NCBI RefSeq assembly: GCF_964340395.1
Contig: NC_135561.1
Location: 22,192,986 to 22,256,985, forward strand
Direction of reading: 5' to 3'
Source of the DNA: Glandiceps talaboti
Lineage: Eukaryota > Hemichordata > Enteropneusta > Spengelidae
DNA length: 64,000 nucleotides
Shown: positions 11,241-23,100 of the stretch, piece by piece
Layout: each line of letters opens with the position of its first letter
Position numbering within the stretch: position 1 is the first letter of the stretch
Notes under the pieces: model-generated
Database searches by the model: none
What the model saw: only the letters and a program-made list of their open reading frames with translations
What the model was told of the DNA's origin: nothing
Made by a program: the position numbers and the translations under genes

Positions 11241-11544
11241 CATTCACAACCTGTAGTTATTGAAGTGTTAATTACAATACTTTTCTTGATTTTACAAGGA
11301 ACTGAACCTGGGCTGAACACTAAAAGGCATGTATGCTACAAATAAGTATGACCTTTTAGCAGTGTGCTCTCCTGGACCACGACTCTGGAACTCAGGGATT
11401 GTGTTCATGGTGCCCCATACTACTCAGTGCAGTGCCTGTATACCAGCACTAAATTGACAATTTTTAATGAATCTTCCTTCATTCTTGCTTTATACTCTTT
11501 AACTCCTTCAAATGTTGGTTATCCTAGTGGTTTTGAATGAGACT

Positions 11545-12975
11545 AGTAACTTTTACACAAGCCTTTAGAATCACCTGTTTATATAGTTCCCGGGCTTAGA
11601 ATCACCTATTTACATAGTTCCCTAGGCTTAGAATTGCTTGTTTACATAGTTCCCCAGGCTTAGAATTGCTTGTTTACATAGTTCCTCAGGCTTAGAATCA
11701 CCGGTTTACATAGTTCCCCAGGCTTAGAATCGCTTGTTTACATAGTTCCCCACGCTTAGAATCACCTATTTACATAGTTCCCCCAGGCTTAGAATCGCCT
11801 GTTTACATAGTTCCCCAGGCTTAGAATCGCTTGTTTACATAGTTCCCCATGCTTAGAATTGCCTGTTTACATAGTTCCCCACGCTTAGAATCGCTTGTTT
11901 ACATAGTTCCCCACGCTTAGAATTGCCTGTTTACATAGTTCCCCACGCTTAGAATCGCCTGTTTACATAGTTCCCCAGGCTTAGAATCACCTGTTTACAT
12001 AGTTCCCCACGCTTAGAATCGCTTGTTTACATAGTTCACCAGGCTTAGAATCGCCTGTTTACATAGTTCCCCACGCTTAGAATCGCTTGTTTACATAGTT
12101 CCCCAGGCTTAGAATCGCCTGTTTACATAGTTCCCCACGCTTAGAATCGCTTGTTTACATAGTTCCCCACGCTTAGAATCGCCTGTTTACATAGTTCCCC
12201 ACGCTTAGAATCGCCTGTTTACATAGTTCCCCAGACTTAGAATCGCCTATTTACATAGTTCCCCAGGCTTAGAATCGCCTATTTACATAGTTCCCCAAGC
12301 TTAGAATCGCCCATTTACATAGTTCCCCAGACTTAGAATCGCCTATTTACATAGTTCCCCAGGCTTAGAATCGCCTGTTTACATAGTTCCCCAGGCTTAG
12401 AATCACCTATTTACATAGTTCCCCAGGCTTAGAATCGCCTGTTTACATAGTTCCCCAGGCTTAGAATCGCCTGTTTACATAGTTCCCCAGGCTTAGAATC
12501 GCCTGTTTACATAGTTCCCCAGACTTAGAATCACCTATTTACATAGTTCCCCAGGCTTAGAATCGCCTATTTACATAGTTCCCCAGGCTTAGAATCGCCT
12601 GTTTACATAGTTCCCCAGGCTTAGAATCGCCTATTTACATAGTTCCCCAGGCTTAGAATCGCCTATTTACATAGTTCCCCAGGCTTAGAATCGCCTGTTT
12701 ACATAGTTCCCCAGACTTAGAATCGCCTATTTACATAGTTCCCCAGACTTAGAATCACCTATTTACATAGTTCCCCAGGCTTAGAATCGCCTGTTTACAT
12801 AGTTCCCCAGGCTTAGAATCACCTGTTTACATAGTTCCCCAGGCTTAGAATCACCTATTTACATAGTTCCCCACGCTTAGAATTGCCTGTTTACATAGTT
12901 CCCCACGCTTAGAATTGCCTGTTTACATTGATTCCCAGGCTTAGAATCGCCTGTTTACATAGTTCCCCCAGGCAT
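11545..12975. repeat. 32-bp minisatellite, about 43 copies
   Basis: Units GCTTAGAATCGCCTGTTTAC plus ATAGTTCCCCAG. Variants GCTTG/GCCTA and CCACG/CCAGG/CCAGA occur in runs, the signature of block duplication. It lies within the 6.9-kb intron between exons 16 and 17. Confidence 0.97.
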
Positions 12976-13019
12976 AGTTCACGTTCAGTGCATGCATTTG
13001 TCAACACTTACTGTCCACA

Positions 13020-14192
13020 ATATGTCTGCATGTACAAAAGTCATTCATTTATTTCACAGAATAAACAAAATTTAAATTGAATGCCTCTCTTAAGGGAATC
13101 ACTAATTATGCAAATAACTCATTAAACTAAAAAAACTATGGTAACAGGCTTTGTTTTTGGACAAGCGTGCTTTCTTAGGTTAATGTATGTGCCAAATTAT
13201 ACGGAATTTGAAGAGTGCATGAAACTGCTTAATTACTGAATATCGTTCATTATTCAAAATACTCATTAAAGGTAAAAGTTGTAGGAACAAACTTCATAGG
13301 ACAGGTGCGTATTATTATGGTTGATATATGTACCATATTATACGAAATTTGAAGCTTGCATTTTTAAGATACAACCTAGTTACCTAAAGTCATTAATTAT
13401 ACAAATGTTTCATTATTATTATTATGGTTGACATATGTACCATATTATACGAAATTTGAAGCTTGCATTTTTAAGATACAACCTAGTTACCTAAAATCAT
13501 TAATTATACAAATGCTTCATTAAAACTGACTGTAAGCTACATCAAATATTTCATCGGACATATCCGCTTTGTTATGGTTAACATATGTACTAAATTATAT
13601 TGAAATTCAAGTATGCAGTCTTATGATATAGCCTAATTACCGGAAATAATTAATTATGCAAATTATTCACTAAATCTTTAAACGAAAACAACTTTTATAG
13701 GAGATATGCACTCTGTTATGTTTAACGTATGTACTAAATTGTATTGAAATTGAAGTATGCAGTCTTAAGATATAGCCTAATTACCGAAAATCATTAATTA
13801 TGCAAATTATTCATTAATACTGTATTAAGGTACATCAACTAACTTTATAGGACATACACAATTTGTTATGGTTAATGTATGTACTGAATTGTATTGAAAT
13901 TGAAGTATGCAGTCGTAAGATATAGTCTAATTACCAAGAATCATTGATTTCATTAATATGCAAATTTCTCTAATTAAACATTAACAGATCTGGCTCAAAA
14001 CCTAATCAGGTCTAGCCATTACCCTAAAGATTATATATTCCAAATTTCATTACAATTGAGCCAGCCGATTTTTAGAAAATGATGACACAGACACACACAT
14101 GGACAGACAGACAGAGACAGACAGACAGAGAGACAGAGAAACAGACAGACATTCCCCTTTAAATACCTCCCGTACCTTTACGGGAGGTAATA
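13020..14192. mobile_element. Pearl/Helentron-associated-like non-autonomous element
   Basis: About six degenerate core repeats of about 107-150 bp (recurring CATATGTAC, GAAATTTGAAG, CCTAATTACC, TCATTAATTATGCAAAT) are followed by a unique block, an ACAG-type microsatellite (14085-14150) and a terminal hairpin CCTCCCGTACCTTTACGGGAGG. This order matches the pearl / Helentron-associated (HINE) architecture of molluscs and other invertebrates. The 5' end is not resolved. Confidence 0.65.
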
Positions 14193-14265
14193 AAACTATA
14201 TACAGACTTACTTAGCAACACAAAATAAATAAAACTATATTAAGACTGTATTCAGACTTACTTGT
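14190..14265 (-). repeat. Two-copy duplication of the exon-16 donor
   Basis: The donor AAGTAAGTCTG and downstream ATATAGTTTTATT occur at the exon border and again about 50 bp into the intron. Confidence 0.7.
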
Positions 14266-14480
14266 TATACATATCAGATGATTTGGCACGGAAGTTCAAT
14301 CTTCCTTTCTTTGACCTTTGACCTAGCTGTGCTTCATATGACAGCTGAGTTGAGTTAGTTGATGTATCATAACTGCTATCAGGGTGATAGTTTTCATTGG
14401 AGCTAAAAGTGATATTATCATGACCCTGGCTACCAGACAGTCCACCCGTAGACAAAGAACCAGTCTCATCATACAAGTTC
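14262..14480 (-). CDS. Exon 16: cytoplasmic tail, Ser/Asn-rich segment
   Basis: 219-bp exon joined in phase 2 at both ends. It encodes NLYDETGSLSTGGLSGSQG, a Ser/Asn/Tyr-rich low-complexity stretch (SSNENYHPDSSYDTSTN), then a basic patch QRSKKGRLNFRAKSSDMY. Several tyrosines (NLYDET, NYHP, SYDT, SYEA, MYN) could be phosphorylation sites, which is inference. No family-specific Robo CC or DCC P motifs were recognised. Its donor AACAA|GTAAGTCTG is repeated once about 50 bp into the intron. Confidence 0.85.
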
Positions 14481-14539
14481 CTAGTAAAATTAAAAGTTCA
14501 CCTGGTTACCAACAAGATACTTTGGTAATCAAGAACACT

Positions 14540-15240
14540 GTGCATATTTGACCTTCAAGATAAGGGTCAAGTTCAAAGGTCAAGTTCTTATTAGAAAGAT
14601 TGCAATTGATAACACTGGTGTAAACACATAAATAAAGTCTACATGTATTATCTATTCAAATAGTCATAAGGATGACAATTGGGGTATTCATTTTTAGTAT
14701 ATATATATATACAGTAAATATAAATTAGATTTTTAATTTATAAAACAAATTTACTACTTTTTCTACTTGATAAAAAACCAATGTGAAATAACATATACCA
14801 AATAATGCAATAAATTGTACAGCATTAAAAAAGTGGGTAAATGTTTATTATTGTATGTACAATAACAAACCTTTTACATCTCTTTGCAATTTATTGAGTT
14901 GCATAACTTGCGAACATGGACTTGGTATTTTTTCAAGTAAAAAAACATACCAAAGTTGTTTTGGAAATGAAAGTCTATTCCAGATGGCCCCTTTAAACTT
15001 CCTGTGTTAATGGGCAAATGTGATTTTTCATGACAAAAAATGACAACTATTTGGTCACGAAAGGTAATGAAACAAAATGATGCACATTTGCAGACTATAG
15101 CATCTGACATTTGTTGAAAGTTTGGTTGAAATTGGCCTATGCATAAGCGAGATACTTGTGGATACACACATGGTTGGATGCATGGACAGATGGGACCTAA
15201 CATAGGAGCCCCCTCAGGCTTCACCAGTTAGGGGCTAAAA
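14540..15240. mobile_element. Second member of the dispersed element seen at 10.8-11.2 kb
   Basis: Shares with 10800-11230 the direct blocks GACCTTCAAG / AAGGTCAAG, TTTGGTTGAAATTGGC, GCATGGACAGATGGGA and AGGAGCCCCC. Diverged; occupies most of intron 15. Confidence 0.55.
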
Positions 15241-15635
15241 AGTAAGTCATGGAGGGTGCTCATTGGGTGCGTGCATGCCTGAGTGTGTATACTGAGTTTG
15301 TATACCAACACATTCACTCACTGTGTCTAGAATGAATGAAGGTGTAACAGTATGATTGATTCTTTATTGTGATACAAGCTGTATGCTCAGTGTGACAAGC
15401 TTTGGGACTCTAACTGAAGACTAAACTATTAAAATGGTGTTGTTACAATGTACCTGGTTAGATCCCTGGATTGAGACAATGGAATACAATCATGCATATC
15501 TTATCAGTGAAATAATAAAGATCAACTCTTTTGTATAGGATTACAGTTTTCTACTGTTCTACCAGACAACTGTTTTTATTATCCAAATATTAATTATAAT
15601 GATCTCATATTTTATGATCTATTGGAAAGACATAC

Positions 15636-15837
15636 CCTGTTGTAATCCACAGTTTATCTTTTCTAGCTTTACGTAGACCATGTGTTGATCTTTGTTTATG
15701 ACATAGACAGATAGCTAAGACCAAAAGCAGCATTGCCAATGCTAACATAACACCAACAATGGCCCCTAGTATGCCTGGTGTGATGATAGTGTCATCATCA
15801 TTACTGGTTCTATTCATCTCTTCAGGATCCAACAGAT
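15636..15837 (-). CDS. Exon 15: juxtamembrane stalk and transmembrane helix
   Basis: Encodes an acidic stalk DLLDPEEMNRTSNDDD with an N-glycosylation sequon (NRT), then a hydrophobic helix of about 25 residues starting GILGAIVG and ending LVLAICLC, then a basic stop-transfer segment HKQRSTHGLRKARKDK and LWITTG. This is a classic single-pass type I membrane anchor with the C-terminus inside. Acceptor TTTGGTAG, donor CAGG|GTATGT, entering in phase 1 and leaving in phase 2. Confidence 0.92.
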
Positions 15838-15884
15838 CTACCAAAACAAATCAAATCACAGTAAGTGAACTTATGTAATAAGCA

Positions 15885-16675
15885 TTGTCAGTATTTGATT
15901 GGTTACCGTCAGTCAGCATTGTCAGTGTTTGATTGGTTGCTGTCAGTCAGCATTGTCAGTGTTTGATTGGTTACCGTCAGTCAGCACTGTTAGTGTTTGA
16001 TTGGTTGCCTTCAGTCAGCATTGTCAGTATTTGATTGGTTGCTGTCAGTCAGCATTGTCAGTGTTTGATTGGTTGCTGTCAGTCAGCATTGTCAGTGTTT
16101 GATTGGTTGCCTTCAGTCAGCATTGTCAGTGTTTGATTTGTTGCTGTCAGTCAGCATTGTCAGTATTTGATTGGTTGCTGTCAGTCAGCATTGTCAGTAT
16201 TTGATTGGTTACCGTCAGTCAGCATTGTCAGTATTTGATTGGTTACCGTCAGTCAGCATTGTCAGTATTTGATTGGTTACCGTCAGTCAGCATTGTCAGT
16301 ATTTGATTGGTCGCTTCAGTCAGCATTGTCAGTATTTGATTGGTTGCTGTCAGTCAGCATTGTCAGTATTTGATTGGTTGCCTTCAGTCAGCATTGTCAG
16401 TATTTGATTGGTTACCGTCATTCAGCATTGTCAGTATTTGATTGGTTACCGTCAGTCAGCATTGTCAGTATTTGATTGGTTGCCTTCAGTCAGCATTGTC
16501 AGTATTTGATTGGTTACTGTCAGTCAGCATTGTCAGTATTTGATTGGTTGCTGTCAGTCAGCACTGTTAGTGTTTGATTGGTTGCCTTCAGTCAGCATTG
16601 TCAGTGTTTGATTGGTTACTGTCAGTCAGCATTGTCAGTATTTGATTGGTTACCGTCAGTCAGCATTGTCAGTGT
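15885..16675. repeat. 34-bp minisatellite with CCAAT motif, about 23 copies
   Basis: Units TTTGATTGGTTGCTGTCAGT plus CAGCATTGTCAGTA with variants TTACCG and TTGCCT. The TGATTGGTTGCTG core is shared with the otherwise unrelated 42-bp array at 7.3-10.4 kb. It fills most of intron 14. Confidence 0.96.
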
Positions 16676-16992
16676 CAGAGTTCTAAACAGCATGTTGATG
16701 TAGATTTTAATTGTAATGTGTCATTTGCATATTAATTACCTGGTAATGATGTTTGGTAACTAGGTAGTATCTTAAGGTTGTAAGTGCCAAATTTCACATA
16801 ATTTTGTACATACGGTACATTAACACAAAGTAGTCATTTGTTATAAAGCTTAAAAGAGGTCACTGTTGGTTTTAGTTATAATAGCACTTTACATTTTTAA
16901 TGATTTTTAGTAGATTGTAATGTGTTTGATTGATTGGTGTGTTACTATCTAACTTGTAGGGTTTTGAATAGATGAACAGAGACACAACTAAC
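16676..16992. other. Unique intron sequence
   Basis: AT-rich and without repeats or ORF apart from the exon-14 donor at its right edge. Confidence 0.5.
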
Positions 16993-17206
16993 CTAGTAGA
17001 GTTTTGACTAAGATCTCTGATGTGTATGGTCCAACTCCACCACTGTTAGAGTAAGCCATCTTTATCCAATATTTAGTATTTTTCTGTAAACCATTCAATT
17101 TGTAGCTGTCTATACTAACTATTTGTAGTTCAATAACAGTATAGGAACTTTCATTGGATTGTCGATATGCTACAATGTACCCATCTATATCCTTCAGATC
17201 TCCGAC
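16993..17206 (-). CDS. Exon 14: FN3 domain 3, C-terminal part
   Basis: Completes FN3-3: VGDLKDIDGYIVAYRQSN, a middle turn YKLNGLQKNTKYWI, and the F/G-strand KMAYSNSGGVGPYTS. The acceptor is TTGACAG in phase 0 and the donor CTAG|GTTAGT in phase 1. The motif KYWIKMAYSNSGGVGP is typical of the final membrane-proximal FN3 of neural Ig receptors. Confidence 0.88.
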
Positions 17207-17599
17207 CTGTCAATAAAAATATTAATTGATATGTCATTTCTACATGGAGTACAACAAAGAAAAACTGTAGCTACATTTCCAAATAATTTTGTTGATATGT
17301 ATAGAATTTCCCACATTGAAATCATTGTTAGGAGATTACATATATAATTTATATATGACATAATTTGGACTCAGTTCATTTGTGACTTTCAATATCATTT
17401 TTCTCCATAACAGAAATGTAAAAAGAAAATTTGAAAAATACCTCCAATGGTTTTTTAGCACAACTGTACAGTTTTAAAAATATTATCCACATGCTGATCC
17501 ATACTAGGTATAAGACTTCATTTGTTGAATGTTTATCCAATTGCCTATCCAGCCCTGTTGTTATCTTTATCATACTGACATTTGTTTGTTGCTAAGGGT

Positions 17600-17952
17600 G
17601 TGGTCATGGTTCCTAGGGCCAATTTTTTCAACATTTTAAAACAACATCTGCAGAATGACATGTCTAGAAACATCTCTGACTCACCAAATTTCAGCCCCAT
17701 CAACTGAGTACATTTTGAGATGTAATTTGACCAAAATGCACATTATACACCCAGTTTGCATATCACTGATGAAATCATTACATGCTAAATAGTTTGCTAT
17801 ATACACATCTCCATAGGCATCCCCATTCAATTTCAGCCTGCGATGTGACATGATCATTTTGCTTTGAGCAATTTCTTAACTAGACACCAAAGGGAACGTC
17901 CCCACCAAATATCAAATAATTGGCCTAGCATTTTTTAAATTTGAGTCGAGCA

Positions 17953-18022
<70 letters not shown>

Positions 18023-18080
18023 TAGACAGACAATGCACCATGCCATAAGCACTACTGAACCTTATCAGTTCAGTTGTGCT
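17600..18080. mobile_element. Non-autonomous element with (CA)n and terminal hairpin, copy A
   Basis: Ends with a (CA)n tract (17950-18020), GATAGACAGACA, then a hairpin ACTGAACCTTATCAGTTCAGT and GTTGTGCTAAAAA. The same ending (CCATGCC, TAGCACTA, CTCAGTTGTACTAAAAA) occurs at 37570-37866, defining a dispersed family with a pearl/HINE-like 3' layout. Confidence 0.65.
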
Positions 18081-18149
18081 AAAAAACTATATTCAATGCA
18101 ACATTAAACTAACTCTTCGTAACAACTATCGACAAGTGAATAGAACTAT

Positions 18150-19178
18150 CATAATTGACGAATGGTGGCTATGTGATGTGTATTGATCTATTGATAGGTG
18201 AAATCTATGTGATATGTATTGATCTATTGATAGGTGAAATCTATGTGATATGTATTGATCTATTGACAGGTGAAATCTATGTGATATGTATTGATTTATT
18301 GATAGGTGAAATCTATGTGATATGTATTGATCTATTGATAGGTGAAATCTATGTGATATGTATTGATCTATTGATAGGTGAAATCTATGTGATATGTATT
18401 GATTTATTGATAGGTGAAATCTATGTGATATGTATTGATCTATTGATAGGTGAAATCTATGTGATATGTATTGATTTATTGATAGGTGAAATCTATGTGA
18501 TATGTATTGATCTATTGATAGGTGAAATCTATGTGATATGTATTGATCTATTGATAGGTGAAATCTATGTGATATGTATTGATCTATTGATAGGTGAAAT
18601 CTATGTGATATGTATTGATTTATTGATAGGTGAAATCTATGTGATATGTATTGATCTATTGATAGGTGAAATCTATGTGATATGTATTGATCTATTGATA
18701 GGTGAAATCTATGTGATATGTATTGATCTATTGATAGGTGAAATCTATGTGATATGTATTGATTTATTGATAGGTGAAATCTATGTGATATGTATTGATC
18801 TATTGATAGGTGAAATCTATGTGATATGTATTGATCTATTGATAAGTGAAATCTATGTGATATGTATTGATTTATTGATAGGTGAAATCTATGTGATATG
18901 TATTGATCTATTGATAGGTGAAATCTATGTGATATGTATTGATCTATTGATAGGTGAAATCTATGTGATATGTATTGATCTATTGATAGGTGAAATCTAT
19001 GTGATATGTATTGATCTATTGATAGGTGAAATCTATGTGATATGTATTGATCTATTGATAGGTGAAATCTATGTGATATGTATTGATTTATTGATAGGTG
19101 AAATCTATGTGATATGTATTGATCTATTGATAGGTGAAATCTATGTGATATGTATTGATCTATGTGATATGTACTGAC
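18150..19178. repeat. 36-bp minisatellite seeded at the exon-13 donor, about 28 copies
   Basis: On the gene's strand the units read TCAATACATATCACATAG and ATTTCACCTATCAATAGA. The real border is CAG|GTCAGTACATATCACATAG, so the unit begins as a copy of the donor region in which the GT is replaced (TAGATCAATAC). Only a C/T and one rare G variant distinguish copies. The frame of exon 13 stays open through the array. Confidence 0.95.
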
Positions 19179-19249
19179 CTGCCATGATAATAAGACTGCA
19201 TCTGTATCAGTGGGTATGACCTTTAACCCTTCTACCATGTTTACTGGTG
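19179..19249 (-). CDS. Exon 13: FN3 domain 3, N-terminal part
   Basis: A 71-bp exon after GTAAACAG, ending GGCAG|GTCAGT in phase 0. It encodes APVNMVEGLKVIPTDTD and the FN3 tryptophan in VLLSWQ. Reading through the donor stays open for roughly 350 more codons, because the adjoining 36-bp array has a unit divisible by three and no stop in this frame. Confidence 0.85.
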
Positions 19250-19439
19250 CTGTTTACAGGTGATAGGAAACAATATCATTGTTGATTTGTTTACGTACAG
19301 AGTGTAAAAGACAGTGAAGAAGATTGTAGAATGGTAGCAGTATAAGAATACAGACACAATTATGAAACTAAACATTGTATGTTACATGCAAACTATCTGC
19401 TTCTTGTGTGTATTCTGTATCATTTTTTGGCTTTTCATG

Positions 19440-19704
19440 TTATGAGTCACATACCAAGATATGTAATCATGTGATATATAACATGATAACATACCATGGT
19501 AAGTTACCCAACATGATAACATAAGTTGATATGTGACACATAACATGATAACATACCTTGGTAAGTGACCCAGCATTGTAACATAAGTTGGTATGTAACA
19601 CACAACACATAACATGATAATATACCTTGGTATGTGCCACATAACATGCTAACATGCCTTGGTATCTGACACATAACAGGATAGCATCTAAGATGATAAC
19701 ATAC
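19440..19704. repeat. Repeat seeded at the exon-12 donor, about 8 degenerate copies
   Basis: The real border CCAG|GTATGTTATCATC recurs as CCAAGGTATGTTATCATG, CCAAGGTATATTATCATG and CCATGGTATGTTATCATG in about 31-bp units alternating with CATATCAACTTATG. Several copies keep a usable AGGTATG. Confidence 0.85.
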
Positions 19705-19911
19705 CTGGATCTACCATCTTACTGATAACAGTGATATAATCACTTGATTCATGTACATCAACATTGACAGCTCTGATTGATATGTTGTAATGATGACTGT
19801 ATATGGCATCTATTAATTCAATTTGTAATGCACCAGGGTGATAGTTTACGAACACTTGTCTAGTGGTTGAAGAATTCACATCATGGTAGATGATTTCATA
19901 CTGGACTGCCT
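19705..19911 (-). CDS. Exon 12: FN3 domain 2, C-terminal part
   Basis: 207-bp exon completing FN3-2 (100 codons with exon 11): AVQYEIIYHDVNSSTT, ELIDAIYSHHYNISIRAVN, ending KMVDP. Phase 1 at both ends. The acceptor region is tandemly duplicated 54 bp upstream (copy acceptor AG changed to AA), and the donor CCAG|GTATGTTATC is copied several times in the downstream intron. Confidence 0.88.
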
Positions 19912-20010
19912 CTGTAGTTATGGTAAAAATATACAACAAACACATTGTTTTATACTGGACTACCTTTGTAGTTATGGTAAAAATATACAACAAACACATT
20001 GTTTTATTCA
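19912..20010 (-). repeat. 54-bp tandem duplication of the exon-12 acceptor
   Basis: The sequence from within exon 12 through the acceptor (ACTACAG|AGGCAGTCC) to CAATGTGTTTGTTGTATA is repeated once upstream; in the copy the acceptor reads ACTACAA, so it is inactivated. Confidence 0.85.
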
Positions 20011-20078
20011 ATCCAAGGAAGGTAGCCAATATACCAATACACAAGAACAAACTAAAATACTGAAAATGAAATATTTAC

Positions 20079-20171
20079 CTGGTTTGCCATTCAATGGTTC
20101 TGGTTGGCTCCACTGCAACAAGATGTAGTCAACTGTGACTTTAGCTATCACATCAAGTGGTTTTGTGGGAG
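20079..20171 (-). CDS. Exon 11: FN3 domain 2, N-terminal part
   Basis: 93-bp exon encoding APTKPLDVIAKVTVDY and the conserved tryptophan in LLQWSQPEPLNGKP. The acceptor is ATTTATAG and the donor CCAG|GTAAAT, phase 1 at both ends. The 64-bp array of the preceding intron runs to within about 20 bases of the acceptor, so the branch point must lie in or next to array sequence. Confidence 0.87.
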
Positions 20172-20184
20172 CTATAAATATCAA

Positions 20185-23100
20185 AATGGACAATGACTAT
20201 TTGTGTAATTATTACTGTAGATAATACACTGGTAAGTTCTGCCTGGTACTGACAATGACTCTATTTGTGTAATTATTACTGTAGATAAAGCACTGGTAAG
20301 TTCTGCCTGGTATTGACAATGACTCTATTTGTGTAATTATTACTGTAGATAAAGCACTGGTAAGTTCTGCCTGGTACTGACAATGACTCTATTTGTGTAA
20401 TTATTACTGTAGATAATACACTGGTAAGTTCTGCCTGGTATTGACAATGACTCTATTTGTGTAATTATTACTGCAGATAATACACTGGTAAGTTCTGCCT
20501 GGTACTGACAATGACTCTATTTGTGTAATTATTACTGTAGATAATACACTGGTAAGTTCTGCCTGGTACTGACAATGACTCTATTTGTGTAATTATTACT
20601 GTAGATAATGCACTGGTAAGTTCTGCCTGGTACTGACAATGACTCTATTTGTGTAATTATTACTGTAGATAAAGCACTGGTAAGTTCTGCCTGGTACTGA
20701 CAATGACTCTATTTGTGTAATTATTACTGTAGATAAAGCACTGGTAAGTTCTGCCTGGTACTGACAATGACTCTATTTGTGTAATTATTACTGTAGATAA
20801 AGCACTGGTAAGTTCTGCCTGGTACTGACAATGACTCTATTTGTGTAATTACTACTGTAGATAATACACTGGTAAGTTCTGCCTGGTATTGACAATGACT
20901 CTATTTGTGTAATTATTACTGTAGATAATATACTGGTAAGTTCTGCCTGGTACTGACAATGACTCTATTTGTGTAATTATTACTGTAGATAATGCACTGG
21001 TAAGTTCTGCCTGGTACTGACAATGACTCTATTTGTGTAATTATTGCTGTAGATAATGGACTGGTAAGTTCGGCCTGGTACTGACAATGACTCTATTTGT
21101 GTAATTATTACTGTAGATAATGCACTGGTAAGTTCTGCCTGGTACTGACAATGACTCTATTTGTGTAATTATTACTGTAGATAATGGACTGGTAAGTTCT
21201 GCCTGGTATTGACAATGACTCTATTTGTGTAATTATTACTGTAGATAATGGACTGGTAAGTTCTGCCTGGTATTGACAATGACTCTATTTGTGTAATTAT
21301 TACTGTAGATAATACACTGGTAAGACAAGTTCTGCCTGGTACTGACAATGACTCTATTTGTGTAATTATTACTGTAGATAAAGCACTGGTAAGTTCTGCC
21401 TGGTATTGACAATGACTCTATTTGTAATTATTACTGTAGATAATGCACTGGTAAGTTCTGCCTGGTATTGACAATGACTCTATTTGTGTAATTATAACTG
21501 TAGATAACGCACTGGTAAGTTCTGCCTGGTACTGACAATGACTCTATTTGTGTAATTATTACTGTAGATAACGCACTGGTAAGTTCTGCCTGGTACTGAC
21601 AATGACTCTATTTGTGTAATTATCAATGTAGATAACGCACTGGTAAGTTCTGCCTGGTACTGACAATGACTCTATTTGTGTAATTATTACTGTAGATAAC
21701 GCACTGGTAAGTTCTGCCTGGTACTGACAATGACTCTATTTGTGTAATTATTACTGTAGATAATACACTGGTAAGTTCTGCCTGGTATTGACAATGACTC
21801 TATTTGTGTAATTATTACTGTAGATAATACACTGGTAAGTTCTGCCTAGTACTGACAATGACTCTATTTGTGTAATTATTACTGTAGATAATGGACTGGT
21901 AAGTTCTGCCTGGTATTGACAATGACTCTATTTGTGTAATTATTAATGTAGATAACGCACTGGTAAGTTCTGCCTGGTATTGACAATGACTCTATTTGTG
22001 TAATTATTACTGTAGATAACGCACTGGTAAGTTCTGCCTGGTACTGACAATGACTCTATTTGTGTAATTATTACTGTAGATAAAGCACTGGTAAGTTCTG
22101 CCTGGTACTGACAATGACTCTATTTGTGTAATTATTACTGTAGATAACGCACTGGTAAGTTCTGCCTGGTACTGACAATGACTCTATTTGTGTAATTATT
22201 ACTGTAGATAAAGCACTGGTAAGTTCTGCCTGGTACTGACAATGACTCTATTTGTGTAATTATTACTGTAGATAACGCACTGGTAAGTTCTGCCTGGTAT
22301 TGACAATGACTCTATTTGTGTAATTATTACTGTAGATAACGCACTGGTAAGTTCTGCCTGGTATTGACAATGACTCTATTTGTGTAATTATTACTGTAGA
22401 TAACGCACTGGTAAGTTCTGCCTGGTATTGACAATGACTCTATTTGTGTAATTATTACTGTAGATAACGCACTGGTAAGTTCTGCCTGGTATTGACAATG
22501 ACTCTATTTGTGTAATTATTACTGTAGATAACGCACTGGTAAGTTCTGCCTGGTATTGACAATGACTCTATTTGTGTAATTATTACTGTAGATAACGCAC
22601 TGGTAAGTTCTGCCTGGTATTGACAATGACTCTATTTGTGTAATTATTACTGTAGATAACGCACTGGTAAGTTCTGCCTGGTATTGACAATGACTCTATT
22701 TGTGTAATTATTACTGTAGATAACGCACTGGTAAGTTCTGCCTGGTACTGACAATGACTCTATTTGTGTAATTATTACTGTAGATAACGCACTGGTAAGT
22801 TCTGCCTGGTACTGACAATGACTCTATTTGTGTAATTATTAATGTAGATAACGCACTGGTAAGTTCTGCCTGGTACTGACAATGACTCTATTTGTGTAAT
22901 TATTACTGTAGATAACGCACTGGTAAGTTCTGCCTGGTACTGACAATGACTCTATTTGTGTAATTATTAATGTAGATAACGCACTGGTAAGTTCTGCCTG
23001 GTATTGACAATGACTCTATTTGTGTAATTATTAATGTAGATAACGCACTGGTAAGTTCTGCCTGGTACTGACAATGACTCTATTTGTGTAATTATTACTG

